Assembly (NCBI GenBank): GCA_944354085.1
Contig: CALVPW010000104.1
Location: 1-12,783 of the forward strand
Direction of reading: 5' to 3'
DNA: 12,783 bases
Source of the DNA: an uncultured Clostridia bacterium
GTDB taxonomy: Bacteria; Bacillota; Clostridia; Christensenellales; Borkfalkiaceae
Part shown: piece by piece, positions 1 to 5,899 of the stretch
How the letters are laid out: each line of letters begins with the position of its first letter
How positions within the stretch are numbered: the first letter of the stretch is position 1
Made by a program: the position numbers and the translations under genes
Notes under the pieces: model-generated
The model's input: the letters and a program-made list of their open reading frames with translations, nothing else
What the model was told of the DNA's origin: nothing
Database searches by the model: none

Positions 1-435
1 CTGCATCGGCGTCGCCGTAAAATAGCGCGCGTAATACTGCATGCAGAGCTGCCGCCCCATCTCCACGAACCGCGCAACGCCCTCCGCATTGTCGGCGGAG
101 AGCAGCAGGCGGCAGATATCCTCGTTCTTTTCGAGCAAGGCAAAGAGCACGCGGCAGGCGCGGCGCACCGAGCCGACGGCGTCCGATTCTTCGAGCGCAT
201 CTTTGAGCGTCTTTGTGAATTGTTCCAAAAGCTGCGTTTCCAGCTTCTCGTTGAGATCGTACACGTCCGAAAAATGCGCGTAGAACGTGCCGCGCCCCAC
301 CCCCGCCCGCTCGCAGAGCTCGCGTACGGTGATCTTACGGAGCGGCTTTTCCGCCCGCAGCGCCAAAAATGCGTCCACGATCATGCGGTGCGTCAGCCGC
401 ACCCTCAGATCGCCTCCGCGATGGTCAATCTGCAT
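1..435 (-). CDS. TetR/AcrR-family transcriptional regulator (partial, 3' end outside the window)
   Basis: The reading frame is open from an ATG at 435 to the window edge, giving the first 145 residues; the C-terminus is missing. An AAGGGGG Shine-Dalgarno sequence lies about 8 nt upstream of the ATG. Residues about 11-60 form a typical TetR N-terminal DNA-binding domain: a first helix with RLTHRMIVDAF, then the helix-turn-helix KITVRELCERAGVGRGTFYAHF, of which residues 40-55 include the recognition helix, then SDVYDL. The remainder is helical and would be the ligand-binding and dimerisation part. Proteins of this family dimerise, bind a palindromic operator near their own gene, and let go when a small ligand binds. 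The gene is divergent from the oxidoreductase at 660, and a perfect palindrome lies between them, so local regulation is likely. The ligand cannot be predicted. The family call is secure; the function of the regulon is not. Confidence 0.9.
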   Translation of the reverse strand, partial: MQIDHRGGDLRVRLTHRMIVDAFLALRAEKPLRKITVRELCERAGVGRGTFYAHFSDVYDLNEKLETQLLEQFTKTLKDALEESDAVGSVRRACRVLFALLEKNEDICRLLLSADNAEGVARFVEMGRQLCMQYYARYFTATPMQ

Positions 436-470
436 CGACGTGTCCCCCTTCCGAACATTTTTGAACAAGG

Positions 471-486
471 TGTACGATATCGTACA
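471..486. promoter_or_regulatory. 16-bp perfect palindrome, candidate TetR operator
   Basis: TGTACGATATCGTACA is fully self-complementary with no spacer, a length and symmetry common in TetR-family operators. It lies 36 bp upstream of the tetR-like start codon and about 40 bp upstream of a candidate -10 element for the divergent gene, so a bound dimer could repress tetR itself, the oxidoreductase gene, or both. The symmetry is seen directly; binding by this regulator is inferred. Confidence 0.6.
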
Positions 487-524
487 TGCGCACGATAGCT
501 GAACTGCGCGTTTTTGAAAAAGCG

Positions 525-533
525 TGTTATACT
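525..533 (+). promoter_or_regulatory. Candidate extended -10 promoter for the oxidoreductase gene
   Basis: TGTTATACT matches an extended -10 (TGn followed by TATACT, one mismatch from TATAAT). TTGAAA at 514-519 is too close (8-bp spacer) to serve as its -35, so any activity would depend on the TG extension. Transcription from here would start near 540 and give a leader of about 120 nt. A second AT-rich stretch at 613-618 (TATTAT) could be an alternative -10 but has no convincing -35. Confidence 0.4.
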
Positions 534-659
534 ATAAGTGAGGAAAGACCCTCGGCGGTGATACGGATCCCGCAAGGAACAAATGCGCGTTTTCGGCACA
601 TCTTCCTTAGCGTATTATACCACACCGCGCAAGATTTTGCAAGAGGGAGGCGAAAAGCA

Positions 660-1721
660 ATGAAAAAGATATACCTGATCACGGGCGGCGCGGGGCATTT
701 GGGCAGCACGCTCTGCTTAAAATTACAGGAACGGGGCGAACGCATCCGCATTTTGGCGATGCCGAACGAAAATACCGCCTTTGTGGAACGGACGGGCGCG
801 GAGATCATGCGCGGGAACGTGCTCGACCGCGACAGCATGCGCGCGTTCTTTATCCTCCCCGAAGGGTACGAGGCGCAGCTCATACATTGCGCAGGCATCG
901 TCGATATCGGCGGGGCGGAAAATCCCGCCACCGAAAAGGTGAACGTGGAGGGCACGCGCAACGTGATGGAGCTCAGCCGCGCGGCGGGCGTACGGAAGAT
1001 CGTATATGTATGCTCGGTGCACGGACTGCCCGACATTCCGAAGGGACACGTAAAGCGCGAGATCGACGTGTTCTATCCCGAAAAAGTCGACGGCGCTTAC
1101 GCCAAGAGCAAGGCACGCGCCGCCAATCTCGTGCTCGGGATGGCGCGCGAAGGGCTGCCCGCCGTGGTGGTGCTCCCCTCCGGCATCATCGGACCGTATG
1201 CGGGCAAAGGCAACCACCTCGTACAGATGGTGAAAAACTACCTCGAAGGCAGGCTCCCCGTCGTGATCAACGGCGGCTACGACTTTTCCGACGTGCGCGA
1301 CGTGGCGGACGGCATCCTGGCGGCGCTCGAACGCGGCAGGACGGGCGAGAGCTACATCCTCTCGGGCGGGTATTACGAAGTGCCCGAGATGCTCCGTCTG
1401 CTGCGCGAGGCGACGGGCGGCAGGCGCTTCGGCGTCGCGCCCACGTGGATGGCGAAGATCGCCGCGCCCCTTTCCGAGTTCGTTGCCAAAAAACGGGGCA
1501 GGAAGCCCCTCTTTACCGCCTATTCGCTGCGCGTTCTGCACGAAAACGGGCGCTACTCGCACGACAAGGCGACGGCGGAGCTCGGTTACCGCCCGCGCGA
1601 CCTCTTCGATACCCTTCGCGATACCGCCGCATGGCTCATCGAATCGGGCGAAGTCAAGCCCAAAACGGCTGCGCACCGCAAATGCCGCGCCAAGAGACGG
1701 CGCGCCAAAGCACGCGGATAA
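660..1721 (+). CDS. NAD(P)-dependent extended short-chain dehydrogenase / epimerase-like oxidoreductase
   Basis: The protein has 353 residues. I start it at the ATG at 660, 9 nt after GGGAGG (645-650), although the frame stays open upstream to 486; the Rossmann fold begins immediately after this ATG. Residues 4-15 (IYLITGGAGHLG) are the glycine-rich dinucleotide-binding loop. HCAGIVDIG (76-84) follows the fourth strand, Ser119 sits at the catalytic serine position, and Y147-AKS-K151 is the YxxxK catalytic pair. This is the layout of extended SDRs such as the 3-beta-hydroxysteroid dehydrogenase, dihydroflavonol reductase and sugar epimerase group; the substrate cannot be told. The last 18 residues are very basic (RKCRAKRRRAKARG), which is unusual for a soluble SDR and may be a species-specific tail. 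It is monocistronic, divergent from the TetR-family gene, and ends at a hairpin just after the stop codon. Confidence 0.88.
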   Translation: MKKIYLITGGAGHLGSTLCLKLQERGERIRILAMPNENTAFVERTGAEIMRGNVLDRDSMRAFFILPEGYEAQLIHCAGIVDIGGAENPATEKVNVEGTRNVMELSRAAGVRKIVYVCSVHGLPDIPKGHVKREIDVFYPEKVDGAYAKSKARAANLVLGMAREGLPAVVVLPSGIIGPYAGKGNHLVQMVKNYLEGRLPVVINGGYDFSDVRDVADGILAALERGRTGESYILSGGYYEVPEMLRLLREATGGRRFGVAPTWMAKIAAPLSEFVAKKRGRKPLFTAYSLRVLHENGRYSHDKATAELGYRPRDLFDTLRDTAAWLIESGEVKPKTAAHRKCRAKRRRAKARG

Positions 1722-1726
1722 CGCAC

Positions 1727-1761
1727 GCACCGCTGCGCATATGCGCAGCGGCGCTCTTTTT
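1727..1761 (+). terminator. Rho-independent-type terminator of the oxidoreductase gene
   Basis: A perfect 22-bp palindrome (1730-1751) starts 9 nt after the stop codon, extended by two more pairs across an A/C mismatch (1727-1754). TC and five T residues (1757-1761) follow. The position directly behind the gene and the downstream T run support termination on the + strand. Confidence 0.7.
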
Positions 1762-1767
1762 GCGTGT

Positions 1768-1797
1768 AAAAAGACGGACGCATGGTCCGTCTTTTTT
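1768..1797. terminator. Bidirectional terminator between convergent genes
   Basis: A 12-bp perfect stem (1768-1779 with 1785-1796) has a 5-nt loop. The outer five pairs are A/T, so both strands show a GC-rich stem followed by a T run: TTTTTT on the + strand and TTTTT on the - strand. It backs up the terminator at 1727 and ends the opp operon arriving from the right, whose last stop codon is at 1804. Confidence 0.85.
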
Positions 1798-1803
1798 GAG
1801 TGC

Positions 1804-2193
1804 TTATACGGTATAGTACTGCCACAAAAAGATGGCGGCGATCGCAATGAGGACGAGCCCGACGACAAGGATGTAGACAAAGCTCTTCTTTTTCTCCTGC
1901 TTGGCTTCGCGGTAGTCGTAGTACGTTTTGTACTTGCGCGTCACCTTGGAGGAAAGCAGGGTACTGAAAAACAGCGATACGGCGTATCCGAGCATGTAAA
2001 AGACGCCGCCGTTGCTCGCGAGCACGATGCATCCGATGCATACGAGCACCACGCCCGCAACGAAGAACGCATCGCACCAGATCTGCATCGCGTCTTTGAG
2101 CTCCGCCGCAAACACGTTCTTGGCGAGCACGATCGCGAGCACGATCAAAAGCCCGACGACCGTCGTGATGAGGTAGCGGAGAAAGGTCTTCAT
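1804..2193 (-). CDS. DUF3899-like small membrane protein, last gene of the opp operon
   Basis: A 129-residue protein with four predicted membrane helices at about residues 5-27, 41-59, 63-82 and 104-125. Between helices 3 and 4 is a basic cytoplasmic-type loop (SKVTRKYKTYYDYREAKQ, then EKKKS). The YYDYxEAKxEKKK segment followed by a final hydrophobic helix resembles DUF3899 proteins of Bacillota, whose function is unknown. The start codon overlaps the oppF stop codon (ATGA, 2190-2193), so translation is probably coupled to oppF, and the bidirectional terminator follows directly. The coupling suggests an accessory role in the transporter, such as assembly or regulation, but nothing in the sequence shows this. 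No catalytic motif is visible. The family assignment is from memory of the pattern. Confidence 0.75.
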   Translation of the reverse strand: MKTFLRYLITTVVGLLIVLAIVLAKNVFAAELKDAMQIWCDAFFVAGVVLVCIGCIVLASNGGVFYMLGYAVSLFFSTLLSSKVTRKYKTYYDYREAKQEKKKSFVYILVVGLVLIAIAAIFLWQYYTV

Positions 2194-3485
2194 TCTACGC
2201 CGCGTTCCGCCTTATATTTTGCAAATTCGGCATCGTTGCAATAGATGAAGTGCCCCGGAACGAGTTCGCGCATCGAAGGCAGATCCACCGAATAATCGTG
2301 TTCCGCAAGCGGATTGTACGTGATACGGCGGCGCTGCTTCTCGTACTGCGGATCGGGCAGCGGGATGGCGGAAAGCAGCGACTTCGTGTACGGATGCATG
2401 GGATGCTCGAACAGTTCGTCCGAAGGCGCGAGCTCCACCATCTTGCCGAAGTACATGACGCCGATCCTGTCCGAAAAGTATTTGATGACGGAAAGGTCGT
2501 GCGCGATGAACAGCACCGTGATGCCGAGCTCCGCGCGCAGATCGTTCAACAGGTTGATGACCTGCGCCTGGATGGAGACGTCGAGCGCGGAGACGGGCTC
2601 GTCGGCGATGATGAGATCGGGCTCCATGATGACCGCGCGGGCGATGCCGATACGCTGACGCTGCCCGCCCGAGAATTCGTGCGGGTACCTGCCCGCGTGC
2701 TCGCGGACGAGCCCGACTTTTTCGAGGATGCCGTACACTTTCTCGTCGATGTACGCCTTGTCCTTGATCCCGTGGATGATGAGCCCTTCGGCAATGATGT
2801 CGCGCACCGTCATGCGGGGATTGAGCGAGGCGATGGGATCTTGGAAGATCATCTGGATGCGGTTGACGATACGCTCGTGCGCGGCGACGCGCAGCTTATC
2901 GGCGTATTCGCGGGCGAGCTTCTTCCTTTCCGTCTCGTCCGTGCAGGCGGCGAGCGCCTTGTCCCGTTCCTCCCGGATGGCAGCCATCACGCGGCGGGCG
3001 TGATCGCGGTCGCAATACTTTTGATCGTGAACGGCGGCAGCTTTTTCCTTGCGGTTATACGCCACCGTTTCGGCGCAGCGCATGCCCGCCTCTTCGCTCA
3101 GACGGCGGTATTTTTCCTCCGCCTCGGCTTTGTCGGCGCCGCCTGCGATCTCTTCCTCGCACTGTTTTTTGAATGCGGAAAGCTGCGCCCGATACGTTTT
3201 TTGCGCCTCTTTGATGGCGTTTTTGTAAGAACGGGTGCCCGCGCAGATGCGCTGATCCTTAAAGTAAACGCTGCCGCTCGTGATGTCGTACAGTTTGATG
3301 ATGGATCTGCCCGTCGTCGTCTTGCCGCAGCCCGATTCGCCGACGAGACCGAACACTTCACCCTTTTTGACCTCGAAGCTCACGTCGTCGACGGCTTTGA
3401 GTTCGCGCCCCGCGCCCATCTTAAAGTATTGGCAGAGGTGCTCGACCCGCAGCAAAACTTCTTGATCGTTTTCTTTGATTTCCAT
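2190..3485 (-). CDS. oppF: Oligopeptide ABC transporter ATP-binding protein OppF, with an insertion before the Q-loop
   Basis: The protein has 431 residues. A GTG at 3494 is in frame but overlaps the Shine-Dalgarno AGGAGG (3494-3499); the ATG at 3485 lies 8 nt after it and is the better start. ABC ATPase motifs are complete: Walker A GESGCGKT 49-56, Q-loop Gln215 in QMIFQDP, signature FSGGQRQR 271-278, Walker B LIIADEP 291-297 and H-loop His329. The OppF-type C-terminus HPYTKSLLSAIPLPDP begins at about 364, and RELVPGHF lies at 406-413. With OppD it powers peptide import on the cytoplasmic face. The anomaly is at residues about 84-205: a Lys/Glu/Ala-rich, probably helical stretch inserted between the strand after Walker A and the Q-loop strand, where ordinary OppF proteins have about 15 residues. 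It follows oppD by 16 nt and overlaps the DUF3899-like gene by 4 nt. Confidence 0.92.
   Translation of the reverse strand: MEIKENDQEVLLRVEHLCQYFKMGAGRELKAVDDVSFEVKKGEVFGLVGESGCGKTTTGRSIIKLYDITSGSVYFKDQRICAGTRSYKNAIKEAQKTYRAQLSAFKKQCEEEIAGGADKAEAEEKYRRLSEEAGMRCAETVAYNRKEKAAAVHDQKYCDRDHARRVMAAIREERDKALAACTDETERKKLAREYADKLRVAAHERIVNRIQMIFQDPIASLNPRMTVRDIIAEGLIIHGIKDKAYIDEKVYGILEKVGLVREHAGRYPHEFSGGQRQRIGIARAVIMEPDLIIADEPVSALDVSIQAQVINLLNDLRAELGITVLFIAHDLSVIKYFSDRIGVMYFGKMVELAPSDELFEHPMHPYTKSLLSAIPLPDPQYEKQRRRITYNPLAEHDYSVDLPSMRELVPGHFIYCNDAEFAKYKAERGVE
2871..3236 (-). other. Charged helical insertion in OppF (residues ~84-205)
   Basis: About 120 residues interrupt the nucleotide-binding domain between SGSVYFKDQRI and the Q-loop strand. 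They are dominated by Lys, Arg, Glu and Ala, have no proline, and fit long amphipathic helices or a coiled coil. Five cysteines (81, 109, 137, 158, 181 including the edge) are spread singly with no CxxC pair, so a metal site is not evident. I recognise no known domain. Confidence 0.7.
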
Positions 3486-3501
3486 GTCGGTCACCTCCTA
3501 C

Positions 3502-5898
3502 TTATTTTTCGGGCGTTTCGGGCGCCTTTTTGGTGCGCCGCTTTTTGGGCGCCGCTTCCTTGGGCGTATCCGCGGGCGCCTCTTTCGCCTCGTCGGGCGC
3601 CTTTTTGGCGCGCCGCTTTTTGGGCGCCGCCTCCTTGGGCGCATCCGCGGGCGCCTCTTTCACCTCGTCGGGCGTAGCCGCAGGGGCGGGCGCCATGCGC
3701 GCTTTCATCCTGGCGATACGCTCGGTCACGGACTTGGGCGGATCGATCTTGGGCGCATCGGGATGCAGCAGCCACGTTGCCGCATAGTGCGTATCCGAGA
3801 TACGGAACATGGGCGGCTGCTGTTCGAAATCGATCTTGAGCGCGTACTTGTTGCGTTCGGCAAAGGCATCGCCCTTGGGCGGATAGATCATGTTGGGCGG
3901 CGTGCCGGGGATCGCCTCGAGCTTCTCTTTGGTGTCGAGGTCGGGCATCGACGAGAGCAGCGCCCACGTATAGGGATGGGCGGGCGAATAGAACACGTCG
4001 TCGGCGGTGCCGATCTCCACGATCTTGCCCGCGTACATGACGGCGACGCGGTCCGCCATGTTCGCCACCACGCCCAGATCGTGCGTGATGAAGATGACGG
4101 AGAGCTGGCGCTCCTGATTGACGCGGTTGATGAGTTCGAGGATCTGTGCCTGGATGGTCACGTCGAGCGCCGTCGTGGGCTCGTCGCAGATGAGGATATC
4201 GGGATTGGCGGAAAGCGCGATCGCAATGACGATACGCTGCCGCATGCCGCCCGAAAATTCGAAGGGATACTGGCGGTAACGCTTGCGCGGTTCGGGGATA
4301 CCGACCTCCTCCAACAGTTTGAGGGCGCGCGTTTTCGCCATCGAACGGGTGACTTTGTACGCCACGTCCGAAGCCTTTTGTTTGAGCCAATCGACCATAT
4401 CGACGGTGCGGCGGTCAAAATCGACCGTTTCGCTGCCCGCGATCTGCTTTCTGAAATCTTCCGCCACGCGGACGATCACGGAGACGATCTCTTCGGACGC
4501 CTCGGGAAGGTCGACGAGCTTTTTATCGGCGACGACATAGTCGGGCGTTTTGCCGCGGGCGACTTTTTTATCGTACGCCGCCATCTGACGGGCGTAGCGC
4601 TTTTCTTCCTTCTCATTGCGGACGATCCCGTCGAAATACTGGGAGATCGCCGACTTCAAGCTCGTGGCAAAGGTATAAGCGCTGTTGTCTTTGACGATCT
4701 CCAGACGGTCGATACCCGCTTCCACGGCGTCGATCATCTCTTTCGCGGCGATGGCGACGGCTTTTTTATCGAGCTCAGCCGCGGTGAACACGGGTTTGAA
4801 CTGTTCGATGACTTCGAGCGCAAACTTCTTCTTCTCGGTCGCCGTCTTGTGCGAATAGACGAGCCCCTCTTTGGCGAGGGCGATAAAATCGAGCATGAAG
4901 CGCTCGTCGAGCACCTTGCGCATATGCGCGTTGAGTTCGGCAACGGGCATATCGGGCAGCGTCTTGTCGACGAAGGTGAGATAATACCCCATCGCAAAGA
5001 AGTTGGGCTTTTCGAAGGCGAGCGCCTCCGAAAGGATATCGCGCACGTTCGTAAGGCGGCGGGAGATCTCCGCGTCGTCGAACTTGGCTTTTTCCGCCTG
5101 CTTGTGCAGCAAGAGATACACGTTGCGCTTGACGATGGTGAGGACGGGTTCGCGCGCGAGCGATCTGAGCGCTGCGACCTCCCCTTTGAGCTCGTCGGCG
5201 CGCTGCCATACGACGTAGCGTTCGATCGCGTCGAGCGCCTGACGGCAGATGGCACGCACGTCGGAAACGAGGGCGTTCGCCGCATGTTTTTCGATCTCGA
5301 AGACGAGGTCGTCGATGGCTTTGACGGCGTCCGTCGCAGCCTCGTGCGCGCGGTTATAGGCGTTTTCGAGCGCAAGATGGCAGCACTCGAATTTATTGAA
5401 CGCCTTGCATTTTTGGGTGTTTTCCGCATCGTTGCCGCGGGCGGCGTTCATGGCGAGATTCAGCCGTTTGAGCGTGCCGTTGAAGTCCTTGCGCGCCTCG
5501 CGCTGGGAGAGCCTGCCCTTGATGAGCATCGCCTCCGTCATCTGCTTGCCCACGCGCATGATGGGATTGAGCGAGGAGAGCGGATCCTGGAAGATCATGG
5601 CGATCTTGTCGCCGCGGATACGGTGGAAATCCTCCTCCGAGATCTTCATGAGGTCCTGCCCGTCGTAGACGATCTCGCCGCCTTCTTTGATGGCGTTCGC
5701 CGCCAAAATGCCGAGCATGGCGCGCGTCGTGACCGACTTTCCCGAGCCGCTCTCGCCGACGATGGCGAGCGTCTCGCCCTTGTACAGTTTGAAGCTGATA
5801 TCGCGCACCGCCTGCACTTTGCCGTTGGCGGTACGGAAGGAAATGCGGAGGTTGTTGACCTCGAGCTTGACTTCCTTCTCCTGATTCGTCTGTTCCAT
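3502..5898 (-). CDS. oppD: Oligopeptide ABC transporter ATP-binding protein OppD with a giant insertion and a repetitive basic tail
   Basis: The protein has 798 residues against roughly 320-350 for usual OppD. The ATG at 5898 is preceded by GGAGGA at 5-nt spacing and lies 1 nt after the oppC stop codon. Motifs are intact: Walker A GESGSGKS 48-55, Q-loop Gln104 in MIFQDPLSSLNP, signature FSGGMRQR 548-555, Walker B ILICDEP 568-574 with Glu573, and His606. Residues about 137-520 are an extra, mostly helical segment between the Q-loop and the signature motif. The C-terminal oligopeptide-transporter region follows (HPYTWALLSSMPDLD from 641, AIPGTPPN from 662). At the four positions where relatives carry the cysteines of a [4Fe-4S] motif this protein has Asp677, Asn683, Asp690 and Thr708. 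Residues 744-793 are two near-identical 25-residue Lys/Ala/Pro-rich repeats. Since all catalytic motifs are present, I expect an active ATPase acting with OppF. Confidence 0.92.
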   Translation of the reverse strand: MEQTNQEKEVKLEVNNLRISFRTANGKVQAVRDISFKLYKGETLAIVGESGSGKSVTTRAMLGILAANAIKEGGEIVYDGQDLMKISEEDFHRIRGDKIAMIFQDPLSSLNPIMRVGKQMTEAMLIKGRLSQREARKDFNGTLKRLNLAMNAARGNDAENTQKCKAFNKFECCHLALENAYNRAHEAATDAVKAIDDLVFEIEKHAANALVSDVRAICRQALDAIERYVVWQRADELKGEVAALRSLAREPVLTIVKRNVYLLLHKQAEKAKFDDAEISRRLTNVRDILSEALAFEKPNFFAMGYYLTFVDKTLPDMPVAELNAHMRKVLDERFMLDFIALAKEGLVYSHKTATEKKKFALEVIEQFKPVFTAAELDKKAVAIAAKEMIDAVEAGIDRLEIVKDNSAYTFATSLKSAISQYFDGIVRNEKEEKRYARQMAAYDKKVARGKTPDYVVADKKLVDLPEASEEIVSVIVRVAEDFRKQIAGSETVDFDRRTVDMVDWLKQKASDVAYKVTRSMAKTRALKLLEEVGIPEPRKRYRQYPFEFSGGMRQRIVIAIALSANPDILICDEPTTALDVTIQAQILELINRVNQERQLSVIFITHDLGVVANMADRVAVMYAGKIVEIGTADDVFYSPAHPYTWALLSSMPDLDTKEKLEAIPGTPPNMIYPPKGDAFAERNKYALKIDFEQQPPMFRISDTHYAATWLLHPDAPKIDPPKSVTERIARMKARMAPAPAATPDEVKEAPADAPKEAAPKKRRAKKAPDEAKEAPADTPKEAAPKKRRTKKAPETPEK
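3520..3669 (-). repeat. Two tandem 75-bp repeats encoding the OppD C-terminal tail
   Basis: The two 75-bp units (3595-3669 and 3520-3594) are direct in-frame copies. They encode residues 744-768 and 769-793; 22 of 25 residues match, with shared blocks KEAPAD, PKEAAPKKRR and KKAP. The composition resembles the Ala/Lys/Pro tails of histone H1-like proteins. It is most likely a disordered, strongly basic tail with acidic spacers. Confidence 0.9.
4339..5490 (-). other. Giant helical insertion in OppD (residues ~137-520)
   Basis: About 385 residues separate the segment LSQREARKDFNGTLKRL from TRALKLLEEVGIPEP; in ordinary OppD these two are effectively one continuous segment of the helical subdomain. 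The inserted part is rich in Ala, Glu, Lys, Asp and Val, has few Gly and Pro, and reads as many helices, for example around ALENAYNRAHEAATDAVKAI and FALEVIEQFKPVF. It has no transmembrane stretch, no Walker-type motif, and only four cysteines (164, 172, 173, 218). I do not recognise a domain family. Confidence 0.75.
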
Positions 5899-5899
5899 A

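Noticed and set aside
41..502. Short + strand frames over the TetR-family gene
   Set aside because: Shadows of the partial TetR gene on the other strand, which has a helix-turn-helix and a ribosome-binding site.
723..1880. A - strand reading frame opposite the oxidoreductase gene
   Set aside because: It lacks a plausible start site and would cross both terminators; the + strand gene has clear SDR motifs.
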